DNA of 64,000 bases, from NCBI GenBank assembly GCA_032622095.1, contig CP136068.1, positions 62,208,025-62,272,024 of the forward strand, written 5' to 3'. How positions within the stretch are numbered: the stretch's first letter is position 1; each line of letters opens with the position of its first letter. This document shows positions 11,972 to 23,634 of this stretch, in pieces. Position numbers and translations under genes: made by a program. Under the pieces are notes generated by a model. It was not told the origin of the DNA. It saw only the letters and a list, made by a program, of their open reading frames with translations, and ran no database searches. This DNA is from Siphonodentalium dalli (taxonomy: Eukaryota > Mollusca > Scaphopoda > Gadilida > Siphonodentaliidae).

Positions 11972-12482
11972 CATTTTGCACTCTTATATGAGTTCCTCCC
12001 AGTCCACTCTTATATGATTTGCTGCCTGTCCACTATTATATGAGTCCCAGCCTGTCCACTCTTATGTGAATTCCTGCATGTCCACTCTTATATGAGTTCT
12101 TCCATGTCCACTCTTATATGAGTTCCTCCCTGTCCACTCTTATATGAGTTCCTCCCTGTCCACTCTTATATGAGTTCCTGCCTGTCCACTCTTATATGAG
12201 TTGCTGCCTGTCCACTCTTATATAAGTTCCTCCCTGTCCACTCTTATATTAGTTCCTCCCTGCCCACTCTTATATTAGTTCCTCCTTGTCCACTCATATA
12301 TTAGTTACTCCCTGTCCTCTCTTATATGAGATCCTCCCTGTCCACTCTTATATGAGTTGGACCTGTATACTCTTATATGAGTTCCTCCCTGTCCACTCTT
12401 ATGAGTTGCTGACTGTCAACTATTATATGAGTTCCTCCTTGTCCACTCTTATATGAGTTGCTGCCTGACACTATTATATGAG
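10213..12482 (+). repeat. 2,270-bp duplication, first copy (overlaps the 2,272-bp pair)
   Basis: The TTCCTACCTG plus ACTCATATATGAG monomers at about 10,213 recur at 12,483, directly after a CTGACACTATTATATG monomer that must be the end of the first copy. GTCTACCC at 11,100 recurs at 13,370. The offset is 2,270, not 2,272, and the breakpoints differ from the preceding pair. A second, independent exchange therefore acted on the product of the first. Confidence 0.9.
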
Positions 12483-14700
12483 TTCCTACCTGTCCACTCA
12501 TATATGAGTTCCTCCCTGTCCACTCTTATATGAGTTCCTCCCTGTCCACTCTTATATGAGTTCCCCCCTGTCCACTCTTATATGAGTTCCTCCCTGTCCA
12601 CTCTTATGAGTTCCTCCCTGTCCACTCTAATATGAGTTCCTCCCTGTCCAACTTATATGAATTCCTCCATGTCCACTCTAATATGAGTTCCTGCATGTCC
12701 ACTCTTATATGAGTTCCTCCCTGTCCACTCGTATATGAGTTCCTCCCTGTTCACTCTTATATGAGTTCCTGCCTGTCCACTCTTATATGAGTTCCTCTCT
12801 GTCCACTCTTTTGAGTTCCTCCCTGTCCACACTTATATGAGTTCCTGCCTGTCCACTCTTATATGAGTTCCTGCTTGTCCACTCTTATATGATTTGCTCC
12901 CTGTCCACTCTTATATGAGTTGCTCCCTGTCAAATCTTTTATGAGTTGCTCCCTGTCCACTCTTTTATGAGTTGCTCCCTGTCCACACTTTTATGAGTAG
13001 CTCCCTGTCCACTCTTTTATGAGTTGCTCCCTGTCCACTCTTTTATGAGTTGCTCCCTGTTAACTCTTTTATGAGTTGCTCCCTGTCCACTCTTTTATGA
13101 GTTGCTCCCTGTCCACTCTAATATGAGTTGCTCCCTGTCCACTCTAATATGAGTTGCTCCCTGTCCACTCTTATATGTGTTCCTGCCTGTCCACTCTTAT
13201 ACGAGTTTCTCCCAGTCCACTCTTATATGAGTTCCTCCCAGTCCACTCTTATATGAGTTCCTCCCTGTCCACTCCTATATGAGTTTCTCCATGTCCACTC
13301 TTATATGAGTTCCTCCCTGTCCACTCTTATATGAGTTACTGCCTGTCCACTCTTATATGGGTTCCCCCTGTCTACCCTTATGAGTTCCTCCCTGTCCACT
13401 CTTATATGAGTTCCCACTGTCCACTCTTATATTAGTTCCTCCATGTCCACTCTTATATGAGTTCCTCCCTGTCCACTCTTATATGAGTTGCTGCCTGCCA
13501 CTCTTATATGAGTTCATCCATGTCCACTCTTATATGAGTTGATGTCTGTCCACTCTTATATGAGTTCCTCCCTGTCCACTCTTATATGAGTTTATCCCTG
13601 TCCACTCTTATATGAGTTCCTGCCTGTCCACTCTTATATGAGTTCCTCCCTGTCCACTCGTACATGAGTTGCTGCCTGCCACTAGTATATGAGTTCATCC
13701 ATGTCCACTCTTATATGAGTTGATGTCTGTCCACTCTTATATGAGTTCCTCCCTGTCCACTCTTATATGAGTTGGACCTGTATACTCTTATATGAGTTCC
13801 TCCCTGTCCACTCTTATATGAGTTGCTGACTGTCCACTCTTATATGAGTTGCTGCATGTCCACTCTTATATGAATTCATCCTTGTCCACTCTTATATGAG
13901 TTCCTCCCTGTCCACTCTTATATGAGGTCCTGCCTGTCCACTCTTATATAAATTCCTCCTTGTCCACTCTTATATGAGTTCATCCCTGTCCACTCTTATA
14001 TGAGTTCCTCACAGTCCACTCTTATATGAGTTCCTCATTGTCCACTCTTATATGAGTCCCTCATTGTCCACTCTTATATGAGTTGCTGCCTGTCCACTCG
14101 TATATGAGTTCCCCCCTGTCCACTCTTGTGAGTTCCAGTCTGTCCACTCTTATATGAGTTCCTCATTTTCCACTCTTATATGAATTCCTCATTTTGCACT
14201 CTTATATGAGTTCCTCCCAGTCCACTCTTATATGATTTGCTGCCTGTCCACTATTATATGAGTCCCAGCCTGTCCACTCTTATGTGAATTCCTGCATGTC
14301 CACTCTTATATGAGTTCTTCCATGTCCACTCTTATATGAGTTCCTCCCTGTCCACTCTTATATGAGTTCCTCCCTGTCCACTCTTATATGAGTTCCTGCC
14401 TGTCCACTCTTATATGAGTTGCTGCCTGTCCACTCTTATATAAGTTCCTCCCTGTCCACTCTTATATTAGTTCCTCCCTGCCCACTCTTATATTAGTTCC
14501 TCCTTGTCCACTCATATATTAGTTACTCCCTGTCCTCTCTTATATGAGATCCTCCCTGTCCACTCTTATATGAGTTGGACCTGTATACTCTTATATGAGT
14601 TCCTCCCTGTCCACTCTTATGAGTTGCTGACTGTCAACTATTATATGAGTTCCTCCTTGTCCACTCTTATATGAGTTGCTGCCTGACACTATTATATGAG
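12483..14700 (+). repeat. 2,270-bp duplication, second copy with 52-bp deletion
   Basis: Tandem partner of 10,213-12,482. Near 14,130 two whole monomers are missing: CTCTTGTGAG passes directly to TTCCAGTCTG, whereas the first copy has a CTCATTG and a GTTGCTGCC monomer between them. The offset falls from 2,270 to 2,218, exactly 52 bp. Two point differences seen are CACACTTTTATG near 12,990 and GAGTTTCTCCCAG near 13,205. The copy ends at a CTGACACTATTATATG monomer, after which TTCATCCATG follows. Confidence 0.9.
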
Positions 14701-15473
14701 TTCATCCATGTCCACTCTTATATGAGTTTCTGTCTGTACACTCTTATATGAGTTCCTCCCTGTCTACTCTTATATGAGTTGCTGAGTGTCCACTCTTATA
14801 TCAGCTCCTGCCTGTCCACTCTTATATGAGTTCCTCCCTGTCCACTCTTATATGAGTTGCTGCCTGCCACTATTATATGAGTTCATCCATGTCCACTCTT
14901 ATACGAGATGCTGTCTGTCCACTCTTATATGAGTTCCTCCCTGTCCACTCTTATATGAGTACCTGCCTGTCCACTCTTATATGACTTCCTCTCTGTCCAC
15001 ACTTATATGAGTTCCTCCCTGTCCACTCTTATATGAGTTCCTCCCTGTCCACTCTTATATGAGTTCCTGCGTGTCCACTCTTATATGAGTTGCTCCCTGT
15101 CCACTCTTATATGAGTTGCTCCCTGTCCACTCTTTTATGAGTTGCTCCCTGTCCACTATTTTATGAGTTGCTCCCTGTCCACTCTTTTATGAGTTCCTCC
15201 CTGTCCACTCTTATATGAGTTGGACCTGTATACTCTTATATGAGTTCCTCCCTGTCCACTCTTATATGAATTCCTGCATGTCCACTCTTATATGAGTCCC
15301 AGCCTGTCACTCTTATATGAATTTCTGCATGTCCACTCTTATATGAGTTCTTCCCTGTCCACTCTTATATGAGTTCCCCCCTGTCAACTCTTATGAGTTC
15401 CTCCCTGTACACTGTTATATGAGTTCCTGCCTGTCCACTCTTATATGAGTTGCAGCCTGTACACTCTTATATG
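14131..15473 (+). repeat. 1,343-bp period, first copy
   Basis: TTCCAGTCTG, CATTTTCC, GAATTCCTCATTTT, CCCAGCC, GAATTCCTGCATG, TATATAAG, TATATTAG, TTGGACC, GCTGACTGTCAAC and GCTGAGTG monomers occur in this order and again from 15,474. AGTTCCAGTC (14,131 and 15,474), GCTGCC (14,239 and 15,582) and TCAG (14,801 and 16,144) all give 1,343 bp. The right part (14,820-15,473) has no counterpart in the partial second copy. Confidence 0.85.
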
Positions 15474-16170
15474 AGTTCCAGTCTGTCCACTCTTATATGA
15501 GTTCCTCATTTTCCACTCTTATATGAATTCCTCATTTTCCACTCTTATATGAGTTCCTCTCAGTCCACTCTTATATGAGTTGCTGCCTGTCCACTATTAT
15601 ATGAGTCCCAGCCTGTCCACTCTTGTGTGAATTCCTGCATGTCCACTCTTATATGAGTTCTTCCCTGTCCACTCTTATATGAGTTCCTCCCTGTCCACTC
15701 TTATATGAGTTCCTCCCTGTCCACTCTTATATGAGTTCCTGCCTGTCCACTCTTATATGAGTTGCTGCCTGTCCACTCTTATATAAGTTCCTCCCTGTCC
15801 ACTCTTATATTAGTTCCTCCCTGCCCACTCTTATATTAGTTCATCCCTGTCCACTCATATATTAGTTCCTCCCTGTCCTCTCTTATATGAGATCCTCCCT
15901 GTCCACTCTTATATGAGTTGGACCTGTATACTCTTATATGAGTTCCTCCCTGTCCACTCTTATGAGTTGCTGACTGTCAACTATTATATGAGTTCCTCCT
16001 TGTCCACTCTTATATGAGTTGCTGCCTGCCACTATTATATGAGTTCATCCATGTCCACTCTTACATGAGTTTCTGTCTGTACACTCTTATATGAGTTCCT
16101 CCCTGTCCACTCTTATATGAGTTGCTGAGTGTCCACTCTTATATCAGTTCCTGCCTGTCCACCCTTATAT
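15474..16170 (+). repeat. 1,343-bp period, partial second copy
   Basis: Repeats 14,131 to about 14,827 with scattered substitutions (CTTGTGTGAATTCC for CTTATGTGAATTCC, TTCATCCCTG for TTCCTCCTTG). It stops shortly after the TATATCAG monomer, where the sequence changes to TTCATCCCTG and TATATTAG monomers. That change precedes the boundary of the displaced block starting near 16,255. Confidence 0.8.
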
Positions 16171-16254
16171 GAGTTCATCCCTGTCCACTCTTATATTAGT
16201 TCCTCCCTGTCCACTCTTATATTAGTTTCTCCCTGTTCTCTCTTATGAGTTCCT

Positions 16255-19200
16255 CCCTGTCCACTCTTATGAGTTCCTCCCTGTCCACTCTTATATGAAT
16301 TCCTGCATGTCCACTCTTATATGAGTTCTTCCCTGTCCACTCTTATATGAGTTCCTCCCTGTCAACTCTTATGAGTTCCTCCCTGTACACTGCTATATGA
16401 TTTCCTGCCTGTCCACTCTTATATGAGTTCCTGACTGTACACTCTTATATGAGTTCCTGCCTGTCCACTCTTATATGGGTTCCTCCCTGTTCACTCTTAT
16501 ATGAGTTCCTCCCTGTCCACTCTTATATGAGTTCCTCCCTGTCCACTCTTATATGAGTTCCTCCCTGTCCACTCTTATATGAGTTCCTCCCTGTCCACTC
16601 TTATATGAGTTCCTCCCTGTCCACTCTTATATGAGTTCCTCCCTGTCCACTCTTATGAGTTCCTCCCTGTCCACTCTAATATGAGTTCCTCCCTGTCCAT
16701 CTTATATGAGTTCCTCCCTGTCCACTCTAATATGAGTTCCTCACTGTCCACTCTAATATGAGTTCCTGCATGTCCACTCGCATATGAGTTCCTCCCTGTT
16801 CACTCTTATATGAGTTCCTGCCTGTCCACTCTTATATGAGTTCCTCTCTGTCCACTCTTATATGAGTTCCTCCCTGTCCACTCTTATATGATTTCCTCCC
16901 TGTCCACTCTTATATGAGTTCCTGCGTGTCCACTCTTATATGAGTTCCTGCGTGTCCACTCTTATATGAGTTGCTCCCTGTCCACTCTTATATGAGTTGC
17001 TCCCTGTCCACTCTTTTGTGAGTTGCTCCCTGCCCATTCTTTTATGAGTTGCTCCCTGTCCACTCTTTTATGAGTTGCTCCCTGTCCACTCTTTAATGAG
17101 TTGCTCCCTGTCCACTCTTATATGAGTTGCTGACTGTCCACTCTTATATGATTTCCTGCCTGTCCACTCTTATATGAGTTACTCCCTGTCCACTAGTATA
17201 TGAGTTGCTGCCTGCCACTAGTATACGAGTTCATCCATGTCCACTCTTATATAAGTTGCTGTCTGTCCACTCTTATATGAGTTCCTCCCTGTCCACTCTT
17301 ATATGAGTTGCTGCATGTCCACTCTTATATGAATTCATCCTTGTCCACTCTTATATTAGTTCCTCCCTGTCCACTCTTATATGAGTTCCTCACAGTCCAC
17401 TCTTATATGAGTTCCTCATTGTCCACTCTTATATGAGTCCCTCATTGTCCACTCTTATATGAGTTCCTCCCAGTCCACTCTTATATGAGTTGTTGCCTGT
17501 CCACTATTATATGAGTCCCAGCCTGTCCACTCTTATATGAATTACTGCATGTCCACTCTTATATGAGTTCTTCCATGCACACTGTTATATGAGTTCCTCC
17601 CTGTCCACTCTTATTTGAGATCCTCCCTGTCCACTCTTATATGAGTTCCAGCCTGTCCACTCTTATATGAGTTCCTCCCTGTCCACTCTTATATGAGTTC
17701 CTCCCTGTCCACTCTTATGAGTTCCTCCCTGTCCACTCTAATATGAGTTGCTGACTGTCCACTATTATATGAGTTCCTGCCTGTCCACTCTTATATGAGT
17801 TCCTCCCTGTCCACTAGTATATGAGTTGCTGCCTGCCACTTTGTATATGAGTTCATCCATGTCCACTCTTATATGAGTTGCTGTCTGTCCACTCTTATAT
17901 GAGTTCCTCCCTGTCCACTCTTATATGAGTTGCTGACTGTCCACTCTTATATGAATTACTCCTTGTCCACTCTTATATGAGTTCCTCCTTGTCCACTCTT
18001 ATATGAGTTCCTCATTGTCCACTCTTATATGAGTCCCTCATTGTCCACTCTTATACGAGTTCCTCATTGTCCACTATTATATGAGTTCCAGTCTATCCAC
18101 TCTTATATGAGTTCCACAATTTCCACTCTTATATGAGTTCCTCCCAGTCCACTCTTATATGAGTTGTTGTCTGTCCACTATTATATGAGTCCCAGCCTGT
18201 CCACTCTTATATGAATTCATGCATGTCCACTCTTATATGAGTTCTTCCCTGTCCACTGTTATATGAGTTCCTCCCTGTCCACTCTTATTTGAGATCCTCC
18301 CTGACCACTCTTATAAGAGTTCCAGCCTGTCCACTCTTATATGAGTTCCTCCCTGTCCACTCTTATATGAGTTCCTCCCTGTCCACTCTTATGAGTTCCT
18401 GCCTGTCCACTCTAATATGAGTTCCTCCCTGACCACTCTTATATGAGTTCCTCCCTGTCCACTCTTATATGAGTTCCTCCCTTTCCACTCTTATATGAGT
18501 TCCTCCCTGTCCACTCTTATTTGAGATCCTCCCTGTCCACTCTTATATGAGTTCCAGCCTGTCCACTCTTATATGAGTTCCTGCCTGTCCACTCTTATAT
18601 GAGTTCCTCCCTGTCCACTCTTATATGAATTCCTACCTGTCCACTCATATATGAGTTCCTCCCTGTCCACTCTTATATGAGTTCCTCCCTGTCCACTCTT
18701 ATATGAGATCCCCCCTGTCCACTCTTATATGAGTTCCTCCCTGTCCACTCTTATGAGTTCCTCCCTGTCCACTCTAATATGAGTTCCTCCCTGTCCAACT
18801 TATATGAATTCCTCCATGTCCACTCTAATATGAGTTCCTGCATGTCCACTCTTATATGAGTTCCTCCCTGTCCACTCGTATATGAGTTCCTCCCTGTTCA
18901 CTCTTATATGAGTTCCTGCCTGTCCACTCTTATATGAGTTCCTCTCTGTCCACTCTTTTGAGTTCCTCCCTGTCCACACTTATATGAGTTCCTCTCTGTC
19001 CACTCTTATATGAGTTCCTGCCTGTCCACTCTTATATGATTTGCTCCCTGTCCACTCTTATATGAGTTGCTCCCTGTCCAATCTTTTATGAGTTGCTCCC
19101 TGTCCACTCTTTTATGAGTTGCTCCCTGTCCACTCTTTTATGAGTAGCTCCCTGTCCACTCTTTTATGAGTTGCTCCCTGTCCACTCTTTTATGAGTTGC

Positions 19201-20005
19201 TCCCTGTTAACTCTTTTATGAGTTGCTCCCTGTCCACTCTTTTATGAGTTGCTCCCTGTCCACTCTAATATGAGTTGCTCCCTGTCCACTCTAATATGAG
19301 ATGCTCCCTGTCCACTCTAATATGTGTTCCTGCCTGTCCACTCTTATACGAGTTCCTCCCAGTCCACTCTTATATGAGTTCCTCCCAGTCCACTCTTATA
19401 TGAGTTCCTCCCTGTCCACTACTATATGAGTTTCTCCATGTCCACTCTTATATGAGTTCCTCCCTGTCCACTCTTATATGAGTTCCTGCCTGTCCACTCT
19501 TATATGGGTTCCCCCTGTCTACCCTTATGAGTTCCTCCCTGTCCACTCTTATATGAGTTCCCACTGTCCACTCTTATATGAGTTCCTCCATGTCCACTCT
19601 TATATGAGTTCCTCCCTGTCCACTCTTATATGAGTTGCTGCCTGCCACTCTTATATGACTTCATCCATGTCCACTCTTATATGAGTTGATGTCTGTCCAC
19701 TCTTATATGAGTTCCTCCCTGTCCACGCTTATATGAGTTTATCCCTGTCCACTCTTATATGAGTTCCTGCCTGTCCACTCTTATATGAGTTCCTCCCTGT
19801 CCACTCGTATATGAGTTGCTGCCTGCCACTAGTATATGAGTTCATCCATGTCCACTCTTATATGAGTTGCTGTCTGTCCACTCTTATATGAGTTCCTCCC
19901 TGTCCACTCTTATATGAGTTGCTGACTGTCCACTCTTATATGAGTTGCTGCATGTCCACTCTTATATGAATTCATCCTTGTCCACTCTTATATGAGTTCC
20001 TCCCT
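16255..20005 (+). repeat. Displaced copy of about 5,570-9,370
   Basis: Carries the same series of rare variants as 5.6-9.4 kb, including CCATGCACACTG near 17,575, CCACAATTTCC near 18,115 (CCACATTTTCC in the partner), GAGTAGCTCCC near 19,143 and GTCTACCC at 19,517. It lacks the 51-bp TTGGACC monomer pair present at 9,228. At about 20,005 it switches to a TTATTTGAGATCC monomer, the middle of another higher-order unit. Divergence is greater than between the 2,272-bp copies, so this transfer is older than that duplication. Confidence 0.85.
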
Positions 20006-21451
20006 GTCCGCTCTTATTTGAGATCCTCCCTGTCCACTCTTATATGAGTTCCAGCCTGTCCACTCTTATATGAGTTCCTGCCTGTCCACTCTTATATGAG
20101 TTCCTCCCTGTCCACTCTTATATGAGTTCCAACTTGTCCACTCATATATGAGTTCCTCCCTGTCCACTCTTATATGAGTTCCTCCCTGTCCACTCTTATA
20201 TGAGTTCCCCCCTGTCCACTCTTATATGAGTTCCTCCCTTATATGAGTTCCTCATTGTCCACTATTATATGAGTTCCAGTCTATCCACTCTTATATGAGT
20301 TCCACATTTTCCACTCTTATATGAGTTCATCCCAGTCCACTCTTATATGAGTTGTTGTCTGTCCACTATTATATGAGTCCCAGCCTGTCCACTCTTATAT
20401 GAATTCCTGCATGTCCACTCTTATATGAGTTCTTCCCTGTCCACTGTTATATGAGTTCCTCCCTGTCCACTCTTATTTGAGATCCTCCCTGACCACTCTT
20501 ATAAGAGTTCCAGCCTGTCCACTCTTATATGAGTTCCTCCCTGTCCACTCTTATATGAGTTCCTCCCTGTCCACTCTTATGAGTTCCTCCCTGTCCGCTC
20601 TAATATGAGTTCCTCCCTGTCCACTCTTATATGAGTTCCTCCCTGTCCACTCTTATATGAGTTCCTCCCTTTCCACTCTTATATGAGTTCCTCCCTGTCC
20701 ACTCTTATTTGAGATCATCCCTGTCCACTCTTATATGAGTTCCAGCCTGTCCACTCTTATATGAGTTCCTGCCTGTCCACTCTTATATGAGTTCCTCCCT
20801 GTCCACTCTTATATGAGTTCCTACCTGTCCACTCATATATGAGTTCCTCCCTGTCCACTCTTATATGAGTTCCTCCCTGTCCACTCTTATATGAGTTCCC
20901 CCTGTCCACTCTTATATGAGTTCCTCCCTGTCCACTCTTATGAGTTCCTCCCTGTCCACTCTAATATGAGTTCCTCCCTGTCCAACTTATATGAATTCCT
21001 CCATGTCCACTCTAATATGAGTTCCTGCATGTCCACTCTTATATGAGTTCCTCCCTGTCCACTCGTATATGAGTTCCTCCCTGTTCACTCTTATATGAGT
21101 TCCTGCCTGCCCACTCTTATATGAGTTCCTCTCTGTCCACTCTTTTGAGTTCCTCCCTGTCCACACTTATATGAGTTCCTGCCTGTCCACTCTTATATGA
21201 GTTCCTGCCTGTCCACTCTTATATGATTTGCTCCCTGTCCATTCTTATATGAGTTGCTCCCTGTCCAATCTTTTATGAGTTGCTCCCTGTCCACTCTTTT
21301 ATGAGTTGCTCCCTGTTCACTCTTTTATGAGTTGCTCCCTGTCCACTCTTATATGTGTTCCTGCCTGTCCACTCTTATACGAGTTCCTCCCAGTCCACTC
21401 TTATATGAGTTCCTCCCAGTCCACTCTTATATGAGTTCCTCCCTGTCCACT
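20006..21451 (+). repeat. Rearranged, truncated copies of the 2.2-kb unit
   Basis: A short piece resembling 18.5-18.7 kb (TTATTTGAGATCC, TTCCAACTTG, the palindrome monomer at 20,140) breaks off at a 17-bp partial monomer (20,240-20,256). It then restarts with CTCATTG, TTCCAGTCTATCC and CCACATTTTCC like 18.06 kb. CCAACTTATATGAATTCC at 18,795 and 20,992 gives an offset of 2,197. The TTTTATG run near 21,260-21,340 is shortened relative to 19.1 kb. Confidence 0.8.
20240..20256 (+). repeat. 17-bp truncated monomer at a recombination junction
   Basis: The consensus monomer at 20,214-20,239 is followed directly by TATATGAGTTCCTCATT and then GTCC at 20,257, so nine bases (GTCCACTCT) are missing. Nearly all other length changes in the window are whole monomers, one AT, or 1-4 bp. 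This is the strongest out-of-register deletion seen, and it lies exactly where variant order jumps from one block type to another. Confidence 0.85.
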
Positions 21452-22532
21452 CCTATATGAGTTTCTCCATGTCCACTCTTATATGAGTCCCCCACTGTCC
21501 ACTCTTATATGAGTTCCTCCCTGTCCACTCTTATGAGTTCCTCCCTGTCCACTCTAATATGAGTTCCTCCCTGTCCAACTTATATGAATTCCTCCATGTC
21601 CACTCTAATATGAGTTCCTGCATGTCCACTCTTATATGAGTTCCTCCCTGTCCACTCGTATATGAGTTCCTCCCTGTTCACTCTTATATGAGTTCCTGCC
21701 TGTCCACTCTTATATGAGTTCCTCTCTGTCCACTCTTTTGAGTTCCTCCCTGTCCACACTTATATGAGTTCCTGCCTGTCCACTCTTATATGAGTTCCTG
21801 CCTGTCCACTCTTATATTATTTGCTCCCTGTCCACTCTTATATGAGTTGATCCCTGTCCACTCTTTTATGAGTTGCTCCCTGTCCACTCTTTTATGAGTT
21901 GCTCCCTGTCCACTCTTTTATGAGTTGCTCCCTGTCCACTCTTTTATGAGTTGCTCCCTGTCCACTCTTTTATGAGTTGCTCCCTGTTAACTCTTTTATG
22001 AGTTGCTCCCTGTCCACTCTTTTATGAGTTGCTCCCTGTCCACTCTAATATGAGTTGCTCCCTGTCCACTCTAATATGAGTTGCTCCCTGTCCACTCTTA
22101 TATGTGTTCCTGCCTGTCCACTCTTATACGAGTTCCTCCCAGTCCACTCTTATATGAGTTCCTCCCAGTCCACTCTTATATGAGTTCCTCCCTGTCCACT
22201 CCTATATGAGTTTCTCCATGTCCACTCTTATATGAGTTCCTCCCTGTCCACTCTTATATGAGTTCCTGCCTGTCCACTCTTATATGGGTTCCCCCTGTCT
22301 ACCCTTATGAGTTCCTCCCTGTCCACTCTTATATGAGTTCCCACTGTCCACTCTTATATGAGTTCCTCCATGTCCACTCTTATATGAGTTCCTCCCTGTC
22401 CACTCTTATATGAGTTGCTGCCTGCCACTCTTAGTTGAGTTCATCCATGTCCACTCTTATATGAGTTGATGTCTGTCCACTCTTATATGAGTTCCTCCCT
22501 GTCCACTCTTATATGAGTTTATCCCTGTGCAC
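21452..22532 (+). repeat. 1,081-bp tandem pair, copy 1
   Basis: Begins at the GAGTTTCTCCATG monomer and includes CCAACTTATATGAATTCC (21,575), CTCTCTG, the TTTTATG/GTTGCTCCC run, TATATGTG and TATATGGGTTCCCCC with GTCTACCC (22,297). Counterparts at 22,656 and 23,378 give 1,081 bp. The copies differ at several points, for example CTTAGTTGAG near 22,430 against CTTATATGAG. Confidence 0.85.
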
Positions 22533-23599
22533 TCTTATATGAGTTTCTCCATGTCCACTCTTATATGAGTTCCCCCTGTCCACTCTTATATGAGTTCCTC
22601 CCTGTCCACTCTTATGAGTTCCTCCCTGTCCACTCTAATATGAGTTCCTCCCTGTCCAACTTATATGAATTCCTCCATGTCCACTCTAATATGAGTTCCT
22701 GCATGTCCACTCTTATATGAGTTCCTCCCTGTCCACTCGTATATGAGTTCCTCCCTGTTCACTCTTATATGAGTTCCTGCCTGTCCACTCTTATATGAGT
22801 TCCTCTCTGTCCACTCTTTTGAGTTCCTCCCTGTCCACACTTATATGAGTTCCTGCCTGTCCACTCTTATATGAGTTCCTGCCTGTCCACTCTTATATGA
22901 TTTGCTCCCTGTCCACTCTTATATGAGTTGATCCCTGTCCAATCTTTTATGAGTTGCTCCCTGTCCACTCTTTTATGAGTTGCTCCCTGTCCACTCTTTT
23001 ATGAGTAGCTCCCTGTCCACTCTTTTATGAGTTGCTCCCTGTCCACTCTTTTATGAGTTGCTCCCAGTTAACTCTTTTATGAGTTGCTCCCTGTCCACTC
23101 TTTTATGAGTTGCTCGCTGTCCACTCTAATATGAGTTGCTCCCTGTCCACTCTAATATGAGTTGCTCCCTGTCCACTCTTATATGTGTTCCTGCCTGTCC
23201 ACTCTTATACGAGTTCCTCCCAGTCCACCCTTATATGAGTTCCTCCCAGTCCACTCTTATATGAGTTCCTCCCTGTCCACTCCTATATGAGTTTCTCCAT
23301 GTCCACTCTTATATGAGTTCCTCCCTGTCCACTCTTATAGGAGTTCCTGCCTGTCCACTCTTATATGGGTTCCCCCTGTCTACCCTTATGAGTTCCTCCC
23401 TGTCCACTCTTATATGAGTTCCCACTGTCCACTCTTATATGAGTTCCTCCATGTCCACTCTTATATGAGTTCCTCCCTGTCCACTCTTATATGATTTGCT
23501 GCCTGCCACTCTTATATGAGTTCATCCATGTCCACTCTTATATGAGTTGATGTCTGTCCACTCTTATATGAGTTCCTCCCTGTCCACTCTTATATGAGT
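22533..23599 (+). repeat. 1,081-bp tandem pair, copy 2
   Basis: Tandem partner of 21,452-22,532. Private changes include CTCCCAGTTAAC near 23,065, GTTGCTCGCTG near 23,110 and TATAGGAGTT near 23,337. The match ends near 23,600, where GTTGATGTCTG monomers appear, just before the 4,542-bp duplication. Confidence 0.82.
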
Positions 23600-23634
23600 T
23601 GATGTCTGTCCACTCTTATATGAGTTCCTCCCTG

